Origin: Sthenelais limicola
Lineage: Eukaryota; Annelida; Polychaeta; Phyllodocida; Sigalionidae
Reading direction: 5' to 3'
NCBI GenBank assembly: GCA_942159475.1
Contig: OW804102.1
Span: 28,650,873 to 28,714,872 of the forward strand
Length of the DNA stretch: 64,000 bases
Shown piece after piece: positions 10,964-22,842 of this stretch (position 1 is the stretch's first letter; each line of letters begins with the position of its first letter). Below the pieces are notes generated by a model that ran no database searches, was not told where the DNA came from, and saw nothing but the letters and a program-made list of their open reading frames with translations. The translations under genes and the position numbers were made by a program.

Positions 10964-11526
10964 TGTGATGTGTTACAGCAAAACGAGTCACAAGTCGCAA
11001 CAAATAGGTTCTGAGATATCATCACGTTTGAAAAGATGGTATCAATATACCATCAAGATGATATCAAGCACATTCCAATGATGGTTAACACTTGGACATT
11101 TAATAAGTGTTTCTATATTTTTAATTTGATATTTTTATTTTTGAAAATAAAGTTTGGAATATTTCTGGGTGGACCATTACTAGTAAAGTAGCTAAATATA
11201 CTTTATAATATGACCTTAGAAATGCAAGGATATATTTAGTACACTGCCTTGACATTTGGTAAATACGTTCAAACGACGTTATAGATACATAGATAAGATA
11301 AGATAAGAAGTTTTTTATTTGTCATCTTTGAAGAGTACAAAAGGAGTACAGTCGAGTAATAAGTAAACAGACAAATTGGTCGACATACCATTATGATACA
11401 ACGAGGTAGCATTTCTTCCGGCTGTTACCACAATTTACCCGCAAAATGAGAGCATTCCCACAAAGAGATCTTGTGAATAAAACACATTGAATGCGACTTG
11501 TGACTCATTTTCATGACAAACACATC
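10964..11526 (+). mobile_element. Family B copy B6, interrupted by retroelement J1
   Basis: One of the most complete B copies: left TIR TGTGATGTGTTACAGCAAAA, GAGTCACAAGTCGCAACAAA, AATATTTCTGGGTGGACCAT, TATACTTTATAATATGACC, then after the J1 insertion GAGAGCATTCCCACAAAGAG and the right part of the terminus GCGACTTGTGACTCATTTTC. The order of insertion is therefore B first, J second. Confidence 0.92.
11291..11443 (-). mobile_element. Retroelement 3' end J1 nested in B6
   Basis: Starts with AGATAAGATAAGATAAGAAG followed by TTTTTTATTTG, the reverse complement of an A-rich 3' end with a TCTTA-type repeated tail, as seen in several non-LTR families. It shares GACAAATTGGTCGACATACC, ATTTCTTCCGGC and GTTACCA with J2 at 34345. 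It sits between the ATAGATACA and AATGAGAGCATTCC segments that are contiguous in other B copies. No open reading frame. Confidence 0.8.
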
Positions 11527-11835
11527 TAGTCTGAATACAAACAATGTTAGAGTAGTTACATACAGATATACATTGGTTAAAGTCAACCCATAGGCGGCTA
11601 CACATCGGTGTATACAATTGCTTGGCTTTGGTCATCAGGGAACTGAAGTTTCCTTTCAAGCAGTAAGGTTAACAGCTGCAATGGGTGGATGGGCGTTACA
11701 ATCTAAGCAATGAACAGCTTGGCATCACGCTATCTCTGGTTCTAGATCCACTCTGCTGGTATTTGTATTATGAGTTTGGCCACGTTGAAGCCCTGTACGT
11801 TTTGAATACGTTGACGACCCCACATCTCCACTCTC

Positions 11836-12060
11836 AAGGGTGGTCTCCACTGGCTGCGGTAAGCTCTGCGGTAAGCTCTGCGGTAAGCTCTGCGGTAAGC
11901 CTTGTGATGGTTTGTGCTGGTTCTGTAGGTGGAGAGGAATGATGAGGTCATGGCTACATGGTTCACTGGCCATGTAGGCAGGCCCTCGCCACTTCTCACC
12001 ATCCCAGCACCATCGCAAGGCTTACCGCAGAGCTTACCGCAGACAGTGGATACCATCCTT
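11836..12060 (-). mobile_element. Foldback repeat I copy I1
   Basis: Inverted terminal blocks: AAGGGTGGTCTCCACTGGCT at the left and AGTGGATACCATCCTT at the right. Inside them is the 12-bp unit GCGGTAAGCTCT, four tandem copies on the left arm and two reverse copies on the right. The centre GGTTCTGTAGGTGGAGAGGA is the reverse complement of the centre of I2, which sets the orientation. Frames with repeated AVSS or RAYR on either strand are produced by this repeat. Confidence 0.88.
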
Positions 12061-12069
12061 TATCTACCT

Positions 12070-12308
12070 AATGGGTGAAATCGCCATAAAATGTACAATT
12101 CACCTTCACCAATCCTCTCAAATGACCCAAATTTAAGACAAAAATAAGGTTCAAATACAGTTCAAAATAACCAAACAGATTGTTTGAATCATGGCAATAC
12201 CAAATATACTCAGATATACCTGGTGTTGAGCACTTTCCAGTCTAATTTATCAGAATTTACTAAATGTGTTGATCTTCCAATTGTACATGTTTTGAGGATC
12301 TGACCCCT
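12070..12308 (-). mobile_element. MITE family A copy A3
   Basis: Complete copy with both TIRs (ATGGGTGAAATCGCCA at the left, GAGGATCTGACCCCTAT at the right) and AAACAGATTGTTTGAATCA in the middle. It lies only 10 bp beyond I1. Confidence 0.92.
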
Positions 12309-12497
12309 ATACGCCCACATGGCGACATGCAGAGCTTCCTAATGATTGTCATCGCACCATTAAAACATCCATGTTATAAGGTTATTTGAGTTAATTAGGA
12401 GGATTAATAGTGCAGCTTCTGATGATCCCTTCGCAAATAATTGTTCTAAGAATTAAGGATGATCCAAATGTTGTGAACTATTTACATTGGAGTATTT

Positions 12498-12680
12498 ATG
12501 GGTCAGATCGTCAGCAAACAATTGGCAGCTCCGCACATTTAGGAAATCTTGCTTAATTAGACCGAAAATTATGAATACCGGGTAGATAATACCTGATCGT
12601 ATTTGGTATTGCGTTGATTTTAGTTATCTGTTCAGCTATGTTCACTTCATTTTGAAGTACATTTCTATCTTAAATGTGAT
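12498..12680 (+). mobile_element. MITE family A copy A4, right end lost
   Basis: Left TIR ATGGGTCAGATCGTCAG, GGCAGCTCCGCACATTTAGG, GTATTTGGTATTGCGTTGAT; homology fades after TTTCTATCTTAAAT. It diverges from A3 across a spacer of about 190 bp. Confidence 0.8.
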
Positions 12681-13110
12681 ACATCAGAAAGTGTTCTTCG
12701 TGACAAAATCAATATTCTTTATTCATGTGTCGAAGCAAAGATGGCGGGTCATGTTGAATAAAAGTGTATATAAACAAAATTATATCAGAAATTCTAAATC
12801 AAAAATGAAATGGGGACATCTGAGAAAGGCTTTGCACTTTTAGTAAAAGCTATTACTTTTCCGCAGGAGTTGGAATTGAAAACAGAAAAAACATTGTAAT
12901 GAAAGCTGGGTTCTAAATAATTCCTTAAATAAAACAACGAAGTACGCAACCATTTCCTCTTAACGTTATTTATCTTGCTGTGGTGTTAAATCCCTTCTAC
13001 TTATAGTTCCTTATATAGAGTTAAAGAAATACTATTTGGCTCTGATAAGGACACCAGCCCTTCCACATCACTCTGTACAACAGCCAGAGTTAAAGATGCA
13101 TCCTCAGCTA
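12681..13110. other. stretch without recognised feature
   Basis: AT-rich, no repeat from the window's families and no plausible gene. Confidence 0.5.
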
Positions 13111-13454
13111 GTACGACAACACAAATCTTAAAAAATTCACTCATATTATGACTTATACGACTGGATTTATCACTATTCTGTTGGTGGTATATATGTTTAT
13201 ACAAGAATTTGAAGTCTTATCTAATCGGCGAGAGAAAACTACTGCCGGTGAGCGATAATAAGTGAAGTCATCACATGAAAGGCTTCGGGCGGGTCATCCA
13301 AATATAAATTCAGAAGCCCTTTATCAAAATCAACTGAACAAAATGCTCCAAGCCTTTGGTCAAATGACTTGTAGATGGGTTGGAAATGAATAAAATAAAA
13401 ACTAGAACATGTTCAGTTTTTTACCGACGTTAACTGAGAGTGCCGCTTTAAACC
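13111..13454 (+). mobile_element. Repeat family G copy G1
   Basis: Shares a long colinear block with 42250-42588 and 49631-50049: ATTATGACTTATACGACTGG, GGCGAGAGAAAACT, GCCGGTGAGCGATAATAAGT, GGTCAAATGACTTGTAGATG, and TTAACTGAGAGTGCCGCTTT at the end. I see no clear TIR, tail or coding frame; class unknown. Confidence 0.85.
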
Positions 13455-13767
13455 ATAAAAAGCACGGTACATTACCTTCCTATGAAAATATATACGGAGG
13501 GCTTCACATCGCTGCTGTTATTGCAATTTATCGCTTTTAAAGGCCCATTCTAGACAGCCTTAATTCAGTTATAGTCTGTCTGATATATAACTATCCCATA
13601 GACTCATACAGCTGTGTACTGTAAGCGATATAAGTCGTTGGTATGGCCCCATATTGAGCGTATCAGTGCAGTGTAGTATAGTTGAGGGATATATATATGC
13701 ACTTTCTCCAATATAGTTGTTAGAACCATTTTCACAATGGGGATAGTGTATCTGACCCACTGGATAT
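13455..13767. other. stretch without recognised feature
   Basis: Unique sequence. Just before A5 is an isolated TATCTGACCCAC (about 13750), the terminus of a second A element facing away, about 10 bp from the A5 start. Confidence 0.5.
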
Positions 13768-14008
13768 ATGGGTCAGATCTTTACAAAATGTACAATTGGC
13801 AGATCTACACACTAAGTGAATTCTGCTAAATTAGACTAAAACATTGCCAATACTAGATATATATATATAGATTAGACTGAAAAATGGTGATTACTATAGG
13901 TATATCTGAGTATATCTGGTATTGTCTTGGTTCAAACAATCTGTTTGGTTATGGTGAACTGAATTTTGAACCTCATTTTTTTCTTAAATTGTGGTTATTT
14001 GACAGGAT
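13768..14008 (+). mobile_element. MITE family A copy A5, right TIR lost
   Basis: ATGGGTCAGATCTTTACAAA, GGCAGATCTACACACTAAGT and CAAACAATCTGTTTGGTTAT. The block ATTAGACTGAAAAATGGTGA occurs twice because of a short internal duplication of about 45 bp (13827-13905). Homology ends at GGTTATTTGACAGGATAC, before the right TIR. Confidence 0.9.
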
Positions 14009-14140
14009 ACCAAGAATAGACGCAACTTGTACCACTCTTTTGACTGTGGCACTTTAATTCTTTATAAGCAAGACAATATTGACTAGCTGCGCCACATTTA
14101 ACCCCATATTGACTTCTCATAATATTTCTCAATGACGCAA

Positions 14141-14440
14141 TAAGGGATTTGCATGTGCCACTGCGCATGTCTATTACAGTGCAGTATGGGATGGATTCAG
14201 TTCAAATCTAACATCTCACCAATGCCACAGCTTGCATAAATGATCTATGAAGACCAAATCATTATGGGAAAGATGGGGAATGTGTTATAGAAACATGTAT
14301 ATGGATATTGACATTAGAACATTGATAAATATTCCATGCTGAATATAACATGTTTTCTATAGACTTAGACTGTACTAACATAGTCCCATAATGCCATGTG
14401 AAACAAGATTCAAAATGACGGCTATACAAATCCCCTATTA
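14141..14440 (+). mobile_element. Family C copy C2
   Basis: Full-length: left end TAAGGGATTTGCATGTGCCA, GATGGGGAATGTGTTATAGA, CATGTTTTCTATAGAC, right end CAAAATGACGGCTATACAAA followed by TCCCCTATTA. About 300 bp. Confidence 0.92.
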
Positions 14441-15485
14441 GCGCACACAAACTGTATCCACCTCACCCAGGGTTATTGTATGCACGCTCCCCATCCCTCA
14501 CCAGGCTGCCAACTGAAATGAACATGTGGCTTAAAATAAACACCAATGAAATGAACACCATAAAGTAGAAGTAATGAGATGAAGTAAAAACATCTTGTGG
14601 AACAATGCACTCATTAGTGGGCCGGTGAGTTGTTGCACGCCATCGCCGCTAGTCTCGCACTCAACAGTCAATACATACTACATTAGGCGCATCCAGCTCC
14701 CCCATCCCTTCACCCTCCCCCCAGCCTTACCCCCACCCCCAGCCTTACCCCCTCCCCCATCACTGGGTGTCTATTCTCAACCAACTACTTCGCGTTTTTC
14801 TCCGTCTCCACCTTCTGGTGTCATGTCGTTATTTTAGCAGTGTTGATTTCGTGAGAATCAATTCCAGTTTTTAAGGGTTTTTTGTTTTTAGTTGTTTTTT
14901 GGTGTGTGTGTGTGTGGGGGGGGGGGGGGTTCTCTACATTTATTTATCCTTCTGCAATAACAAATTAATGATGAATTAATGTATCCTTATCCTAAGATCC
15001 CAGGACTGTTTTCAATAGATATTCACTACACCTGACATGCCATGACCTTTAAAACGGCCCTTATTCTACTCTCTTGACATAAATGTGAATATAATAATAC
15101 CCATCCAGATCCCCATCTAAATATCCCATTAGGAATTCATTTAAAGGAGTTGTATCCGTGTTGAGCAGAAATTATTAAAGATAGTGCCTTATAATAAAAA
15201 TGAATCCCCACTGTTATAAATCAAGATAAACCCCTTTAAGTATAATATAGTTTCGCCATTGATCGACCTCTTGATCTGTTTGGTAAGAGTTAGACATCAT
15301 AAAAGCTGACCAAACATTCTTACATGAGTTATATCACAGAGGTGAAGTTCAACGACCGCTAGGTTAGGTTTTATCTTCCTATATGACTCCGCCTTCTGAT
15401 GGAGCTAAGGGAGGTTCTAACCGTTAGACTAATCTAAAATGTTGAGTAATGAGGCTGACAAGTGTGGAGTGTTTTATGCTTTTTA
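14441..15485. other. stretch with simple repeats only
   Basis: Contains a C-rich patch (14696-14760, CCCCCAGCCTTA units) and a GT/G run (14910-14932). No gene or dispersed repeat recognised. Confidence 0.55.
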
Positions 15486-16019
15486 GGTGAGTGAGTGAGA
15501 TTGGGTGCTTTATGCTTTTTAGGTGAGTGAGTGAGATTGGTTGCTTTACGCCCTTATCAACACATTTGATATGGTTAAATCAAGGGCGGGAGAGCTGAGA
15601 GGGAGTGAGTGAGATTGGTTGTTTTACGCCCTTATCAACACATTTAATATGGTTATATCAAGGGCGGGAGAGCTGAGAGTGAGTGAGTGAGATTGGTTGC
15701 TTTACACCCGTATCAACACATTTAATATGGTTATAACAAGGGCGGGAGAGCTGAGAGTGAGTGAGTGAGATTGGTTGCTTTACGCCCTTATCAACACATT
15801 TAATATGGTTATAACAAGGGCGGGAGAGCTGAGAGTGAGTGAGTGAGATTGGTTGCTTTACGCACTTTATCAACACATTTAATATGGTTATAACAAGGGC
15901 GGGAGAGCTGAGAGGGAGGCAGTTTAGGATCTTACCCAGGAAATAGAGATAGAGAAGAAGGGAGCGAGAGACAGAGAAAAAGAGAGAGACAGGCACTTTA
16001 AAGTCTTACCCAGGACCAG
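15486..16019 (+). repeat. SINE D3 with tandemly amplified head
   Basis: The 79-bp head of family D (from GTGAGTGAGTGAGATTGG to GGGCGGGAGAGCTGAGAG) is present as a short partial unit at 15488, then five near-identical tandem units starting near 15523, 15600, 15678, 15757 and 15836. The last unit continues into the normal element body (TTACCCAGGAAATAGAGATA) and the terminal CTTACCCAGGACCAG at 16019. The 112-codon minus-strand frame over the array (15658-15996) repeats ISLTHSQLSRP because of the repeat and is not a gene. Confidence 0.95.
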
Positions 16020-16263
16020 TGCTATGCTTAGGTCTTCATATCTACTTCTAATCCAGTTTCAATCCAATCTAATTCTAATAACGTTTACCCAAAGACCGAA
16101 TGTCACACTACAGAAATGGCTTAATTAATCTATTTGTATTTAGTCTTCATCAGGGCCACTGGTTAAGCCAAGGTAAGGTGAAAATGTAGGGTAGCATTAA
16201 ATAGACAACTGTATGGCGTGGTTGTTCAGTCGAGTTGTCTTCTTCATCTCAACCATCTGTATA

Positions 16264-16494
16264 AATGGGTCAGATCCTCAGAAAATATACAATTGGCAGC
16301 TCTACACATTTAGTAAATTATGCTAAATTAGACTGAAAAGGAATAAATACTAGAGACATCTGAGTATATTTGGTATTGTGTTGGTTGTGAATTTTATTTT
16401 GGTTATGGTGAACTTTGTGTTGAACCTCTTAGATTAGGGCTATTTGAGAGGATTAGTGAAGGTTAATTGTACATTTTCTGGTGATTTAACCCAT
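16264..16494 (+). mobile_element. MITE family A copy A6
   Basis: Both TIRs: ATGGGTCAGATCCTCAGAAA and TTGTACATTTTCTGGTGATT plus AACCCATAT. A small internal deletion removes part of the CAAACAATCTGTTTGG block. Confidence 0.93.
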
Positions 16495-17679
16495 ATATGA
16501 TGGGGATAGATTACCGACTCACAAGAACATGTACGCTTCACCGTATTAAAATATTATGAGCTTCTCGCCTCCTTGTGGAGAAATGAAACTGATATGTAGA
16601 TCTATTATTATTTTTAGGTGAACTTCTACTTTAGTTATCATCTGAGTAGTTTCACCTGTTTGTCTAATTGGTGTGTAATTCCGAATGAAATGAATCCACC
16701 TTGTTCAAGTTACACATAAAGAACAGAATAAGTATTAAGGTAAGAGACGAACAGTGAGAGATATTAGTGAAAGGCGACATTCTATTCCCCATTGCTTTAT
16801 TATTCTACTTAACAGTTTAACTGAGAATAAGAATCCATCTATTGAACAGCTAGACAATAACTCTTTTCTCATTGCAATGCTTATTCATATCTATAAGCTT
16901 TAAAATTATCATAAAATGTCAGGAATTTAGACAGTTATTGATTTGAATCCGTATTTATTAACGATTTATGACTATTAAAATCAACATAAATGTAACATCC
17001 TTCAATTCTGCAACAAGCCAAACGCAACACTCTGTTATGATTAAAAGCCCCGACATTGTAATAAATGAATTAATGAAATTCCATAAATATTCATTGCAGA
17101 CACCGATATAAACACATATTATCGCCCATAACAGTTACGGCTTAGTGCCCTGGCCCTGATTCATTGAAATGTAAAATAGGAGTTATAAGATTAAATGGAA
17201 TCCCATAACGCATACTAAGACCAGTCCCTTGACACACACACTTGCCGCAATAAAATGCTATTGGAAGTAGAGAGGTAATAACATAGGGCCCCACCAGTCC
17301 CTGCAAGGACCATAAGCAATAAAGAAGGATTAATGGGGAAAAGCGGGGGGAATATAAAGTAGATAGAGGGGTAGAAGAGTGTGTTGGTATTGGCGTGAAA
17401 ATCTAGTTTCTGTTGCCGTAGTTAATGGTTTCTCACCTCCCAGTCAATTCCGTTATTAATGGTTATTTTGATAAGAGAATGGCTAGGGGAGGACGAGTGT
17501 GAAGTCGACCCTTTTTATATATATGATTCCTGTTGCTTAGAGGTATATACCAACCAGCTGTGGGAATAAAACATAGTACAGCATAAAGTGTCTAGCTAGC
17601 ACAAATTGTTTTGTGCAGATGTATTGATATTTGCATTCTGTAGCTGGTACAGGCTTCTCACACAGGTGTCGTGTTCTCC
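16495..17679. other. stretch without recognised feature
   Basis: About 1.2 kb of AT-rich sequence with no repeat of the defined families and no open frame above 60 codons except one at its right edge that overlaps C3. Confidence 0.55.
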
Positions 17680-18010
17680 AATAGGGGAGTTGCATGTGCC
17701 ACTGCGCATGTCTGTTACAGTGCATGCTGGGATGATTTATGATGAAATTTGTGATTCAAATATTTAGCAACATTTTTATCAAAAACTGCAAGAAGGATCA
17801 CTAATATCATAGCTTTTATAAATGATCTATGAAAAACAATGCATGATGGGAAGGATGGGGACGTGTGGTATAGAAACATGTCTAACACGTGGATATTGAC
17901 ATTAGACCATTGAGAAATAGTCCATGCTGAACACGGCATGTTTTCTATAGATTTTAGACTGTACCATGCGAATCTAGATTCAAAATGACGGCTATGCAAA
18001 TCCCCTATTG
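17680..18010 (+). mobile_element. Family C copy C3
   Basis: The best-preserved C copy: left end ATAGGGGAGTTGCATGTGCC, ACAGTGCATGCTGGGATGAT, TAGAAACATGTCTAACACGT, GACGGCTATGCAAATCCCCT at the right end. The flanking CCAAT/ATTGG is consistent with a short target-site duplication or extended TIR. A 106-codon minus-strand frame inside is a repeat artefact. Confidence 0.93.
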
Positions 18011-18524
18011 GCTGCAGGTTGAGTTTGGATTTCAAATAATTTGAATGACTGGAATAACCCCTTGAAAAAAACTAACTGGTTCATGCAAGACAACTATACC
18101 TATGCAATCTAATTACTAAATGAATGAAGATCATGATGTATGCTCAGATCGAGCTCATAGTCAATAATAAACAATTCCGTCAGCAAAGCTGATGTTTCCG
18201 TCCTAGATTACATTTTTCTTTGTAAATATTTTAGTTTGTCCGATGGGACATCATCCATCATCTGCTGTATGATCTTCTAATTGCCACTCATTCTTTCTCC
18301 TTTCACCCATTGTATTATAAGATAAATGTGTAGCTTCAGCCTGAAAGGAGAAGATATTATGTGATCAATGTGAACAACACTTGCCCCCCCCCCACACACA
18401 CACACTTTCTCCTCCCCCTCTCCCCTAGAATACAATGTCAGGTACATTGCATGGTGATCTGTTATATTCTCAATACTTGTTTTAACAAATAAGTTTTGTC
18501 TTCATTGTATTGTAGTTACATTCA
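18011..18524. other. stretch without recognised feature
   Basis: Contains a C/CA simple-sequence patch at 18385-18425. Nothing else recognised. Confidence 0.5.
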
Positions 18525-18697
18525 TAAAACACTATCAAAAACACATTTTTGTTTTTTAAAAGAACTATATATTGTTATGACATTGACATTTCGTTCCGTT
18601 CCTGGAAGGTGGTTTCCTAAAGAAAAAAACAGTTACCACCCCCACCTATCTAGGTTTAAGCCAGATAAATCAGAAACACACCTATTGTTTTTGTTCT
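18525..18697 (+). mobile_element. Long-TIR element H copy H1, left part lost
   Basis: Matches the right half of H2: GTTCCTGGAAGGTGGTTTCC, ACCCCCACCTATCTAGG, CAGATAAATCAGAAACACAC followed by CTATTG. The left TIR is missing or has diverged beyond recognition. Confidence 0.75.
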
Positions 18698-20067
18698 AAT
18701 ATAGTAGAACTCTCTTAACCTCTTCCAATCTATCCGGATACCTCACCATTATGGATTATTGGTACCAGTCCTAAGGATGTATGCTATATGTTTTCCTATA
18801 AATGCGATCAATGACTTACTATTTCTGAATAAATCATTGCTATTCAATGGGGATACGATTTCTAAATTTTATTTTTTTTAAGATTTTATTTCTACTGGGT
18901 TAATATTATCCCAGTTGTCTGGGTCCTTCTAATGCGCCCAGTTTAAAATTAGGGACGAATCACAGACCCTACAAACTACGTATGGGACCAGAACATGAAT
19001 GGATTTGTTTTGATTTGATAAACTTAAATTTTCGACCACTTGGTGGCTATAAGACAGCTCCTCCAGCAAAAGGGAGGTTTTCAAGCTGGCTTATGCATGT
19101 TACATAGCAACAGAGAAGAAGATAACAATATCACTTCCATCAATGACTGGATGTAACTATCTACTATAATTTAACTTTTGGTATAGTTACAGTTTCCTTG
19201 ATTGGCATTTAAAAAAACCTCACAATTGTCTTCTGTCTGATGTATAAATTTCCTTCTTAATCAATGATATTTTCGTCTGACCAACCACGTGTTTGGTAAC
19301 ATATTAAAAAAAATCTTTTGGGTTTATGATGAATAACAACCCTGTCACCGGAGCAAGGCCTAAAATGTTCTAAAAACTCTTTTAAAAAGTATTCTTCATG
19401 TCAGGTGATAAGAAATGTGGTTCCTGAAATTGTTTTATTGAAGTGATGGATTCAGGATGAGTAGGAGTCACACTGACAGCTCTGGTGTCAATTAGTGTCA
19501 GACCTTTATCTTCAAAGCTGCTGCATAGAAATCAACTTAGTGTCAGCCATTTAATCCTTCCCCTTAAACCGGCATCCTGTTATTTAAGGTCAGCTTTAAA
19601 AGCCAGCTTGGTCAGAATTCTTAATTGGAAGGAGCTTCTTAACCCTGGTATCTTTCCTGAAATTTACTTTTACATTCCCTGTCTGAGGAGTTGTGTTAGA
19701 TACCCTTAACTGGAAAAGAAAACATATCAAAATAATAATTGAACAAGTGAATGGGAATGGAATAAATTATCCCCCCACCCTCGCTCCAGGGAAAAATTAA
19801 AAAATACTGGCAGAACTGAATATTTCTGATACAGTTCAAGTACACATTAAACAGGTACTGTGGCCATGGGACTGAGTCCCGTTTTGAAAGGGTTATCAAG
19901 AAATCAAATCAGTAACCAGGACAAGTCACGAGCTGTTGCTGATGACAATATCCAGGATTACTTCTCATTCAGGGGCGCGTTTGATTTAACCCTTTAATGT
20001 GGGGTCGGCTTGAAACGGGCATTGGAAATAAATAGATTCCACTGCCAGGAACTCCTCATCTCCTTTT
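18698..20067. other. stretch without recognised feature
   Basis: About 1.4 kb with no dispersed repeat. A 74-codon frame at 19485-19709 has no recognisable motif. Confidence 0.5.
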
Positions 20068-20255
20068 TAGACCCTGCCCACACACAGCCGATTTGGCTCC
20101 CGATTTGGGTCTCCTGATGAATCCTAGGATTTAATTTCCAATCCTGGTTTATGTTATTTTAATAACATAAACCATGATTTGAAATAGGATTCATCGGAAG
20201 ACCAAAATCGGGGGGCAATCGGGAGGCAAATCGGCTGTGTGTGGGGAGGGTCTTA
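20068..20255. mobile_element. Foldback element E copy E1
   Basis: Almost perfect inverted repeat over the whole 188 bp: TAGACCCTGCCCACACACAG at the left pairs with TGTGTGTGGGGAGGGTCTTA at the right. The inner arms are CAATCCTGGTTTATGTTATT and AATAACATAAACCATG with a centre of only a few bases. Flanking TTA/TAA suggests a TA or TTA target site. No coding capacity. Confidence 0.93.
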
Positions 20256-21966
20256 CTTTCAGTTAATATGTGGTATTCATACGATGTAATGTTGCCACTG
20301 ACTTTCTTTTCAAATCAAATCCTTTAAAAATTTCCTCACGCAGATAAATAGTAAAGGTCCAATGAAAGGTCTAATGAGCTGACAGGTCCACACAATGTCT
20401 CGACGAATGATTAATTATTGTGAATGATGAAGAGAAATAAAAATACTTATACATGTATATATGAATGCACATTCCCAGAAAAATGTGATATGTTTCTGGC
20501 CAAAATTGTGAACATGGACTATATATAAAGATACGCCAGAAAATAATACTTTCAATAGCTAAAAGATCAGCAGTTTCACTAAAGAGGAGGATGAATTGGA
20601 AAGAGAATTAATCTCTATATCACAAAACTCCAAAAAAAACCCCAAAAATATTATTGAAATCAGTTGAAGGTCGCATTGTACATATTGATCGTAAGATATT
20701 GGACCTATCATAACTGATAGAAGAAATCTATGGACAACATCAGGTTCTCATACACAATTTCCTTAATAAAGATTTAGAGTTTCACATAAATTCCAACAAT
20801 ACAGGCTCTACTTACGTCACAGAAACTTAGCAAACATAAACAAAAGACCCAAAAAGAGAGAAACAAAAGTCAGATTATATTAGAATAAAGTTTCCCTGAA
20901 AGCTCAAAACCCATATATTGCAGTCAGAGTGCCCGAAATCAGTTCACATATTTTCCAATTTGACCCCTCCACCACACCCCAATACTATGGCAAAAAGCAC
21001 ACTTGAAGAAACGGACCCATACACACTTTGCATTCTCCTCAAAGAAAAATTCGTGCAGCCGAACAAACAACCACAATAAGAAGTAATTAGGCAGAAGGTC
21101 GGAAAGCAGAACATTTCATATAAAACCTAATTTGCTCACAGCAGTGAAATGACACTTATAACTTGAGGAGAAATTTCGAAAGACAGGATAAAAGGAAATT
21201 CGGAGGAAAAGAAACAGAAACGTTAATTATTCTTTGCTTCGGATGGAAGTCGACCAAACTCCTGGCGGCGATTGCGAAAAACTCAAGTTTCTGATTGATG
21301 ATAGGAATTAGGCATTTAATTACTGAAATCAATTAATCAGATTGCAACACGTTGGGAGGGACCCGACAAGATATTGCATTATTTTCAAAAACAAAGTGGG
21401 GCTGACATTATCAAGTTCCAGCTATTGGTATTTCACTGTCTCAAAGCTGTCACTGTGGTAATAAAACACAAATGGTTACCACGAGGCTGTTAACCTCTGA
21501 GTAATACAAAGAAAGTGACGGTCTATGTCTGTGTGTGTGGAGGTGGTATGGGGGGGGGGGGTTACCATCAACCCCTGAACATTCCCCGTTGGGTATCTCG
21601 TTTCATGGAGCTTTCAGGCTCCCGTTTATTGGCCGAAATACATACAATGAAAATGATAAAGGAAGAAATATAAATTCATGAAATAGTCGGTCGAGATTAC
21701 ATCAAAGTTACAGAAAGGCTTGTATTATAATTGACACCGTAGCACCGGGATAGTTAGCACCCGATTCCTGTACATATATTGACATTTAGGTTCTGATAAT
21801 AATTCACTCCCAACTCTAAAAAGGTCTATCTTATGTGTGTATATAGAGTATGCAATGGGGTCAAAGGAATAGTAATGTGGGATGGGTAGAGAAGGAAGGG
21901 GGGGGAGGATATAGGTAATATAGGTTTATTAATGAAGAACACAGAGAACAGGCAGACCAGGCTCTA
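20256..21966. other. stretch without recognised feature
   Basis: About 1.7 kb, AT-rich, with a GT/G run at 21530-21560. I recognise no gene, RNA or dispersed repeat. Confidence 0.55.
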
Positions 21967-22076
21967 AAGGCCCTGATCCACAAAGCCGATTCGCATGCGA
22001 TTCTCACAGAACTTAGTGGAAAAGGGTCTTCAGCGGGGCAAAATCGCATGACAATCGGCTTAGTGGAGTAGGCCCT
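21967..22076. mobile_element. Foldback element F copy F1
   Basis: Inverted arms AAGGCCCTGATCCACAAAGC and CGGCTTAGTGGAGTAGGCCC, with inner GCATGCGATT against AATCGCATGAC. About 110 bp with a loop of roughly 35 bp. A related copy lies at 37366. Confidence 0.85.
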
Positions 22077-22419
22077 AATTATCCTGGCCATGCAAAGACT
22101 GCTGTATTGAACCCAAAGACGCTGCGTTCCATATCATGTCCTCTTACCAACTGTTCTAAATGCTCTGTCGCCTCTCTCTCTCTCTCTCCCTCTCCTAACC
22201 ATGCTCCCTTGACGCATAGCGAGTCGCTCTGATAAGAGAATAGCACTCTCAAGGAATAGCCCTAATTTGGGTATGAATAATTTCGTATAGCCCGAGTAAC
22301 GCTGGGGATACTAGTAAGTAGTATAGGTACATTGGTATCTGCAGCAGGCTTGGTGGTGAGTAGTATAGGGAAACCGGTACACGACCCGGGTACTAGAGAC
22401 ACTAAACCCAGCGGGCGTT
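22077..22419. other. stretch without recognised feature
   Basis: Short CT run at 22171-22195; otherwise nothing recognised. Confidence 0.5.
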
Positions 22420-22659
22420 TATGAGTCAGATCCTCAGAAATGTACAATTTGCCTTCACCAATCCTCTCAAATAACTCAAATTCAAGACAATAATGAGCTT
22501 CAAAATAAAGTTTAATATAGCGAAATATATATTTTAAAACATCACAATATCAAATAAACTCAGATATACCTAGTATTCATCATTTCTCAGGCGAATTGGG
22601 CAGGATTTCTTAAAAGTGTAGAGCTGCCAATTGTGCATTTTCTGACGATGTGACCCTTA
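22420..22659 (-). mobile_element. MITE family A copy A7
   Basis: Both TIRs (ATGAGTCAGATCCTCAGAAA; TTTTCTGACGATGTGACCC) and TATACCTAGTATTCATCATT. It diverges from A8 across 188 bp. Confidence 0.92.
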
Positions 22660-22842
22660 TACATGATCTGAATATACATGCGGCCTGGTCACTGACCATT
22701 GAAAGTATCTCAATAAGCTGCAATTGTCATTGACTCTTACGTAAACAATATTGTCATGGATTGCGCAACAACCATACATTTAAGGTCATGACAGCAGGAT
22801 CACCGAAAAGAAAGGATCAAAAGTAGATTGGCCGGGTGACAA

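Noticed and set aside
11685..12056. Frames with AVSSAVSS or RAYRRAYR repeats
   Set aside because: Translation of the 12-bp units of repeat I1.
15658..15996. 112-codon frame with three repeats of ISLTHSQLSRP
   Set aside because: Product of the tandemly repeated SINE D head.
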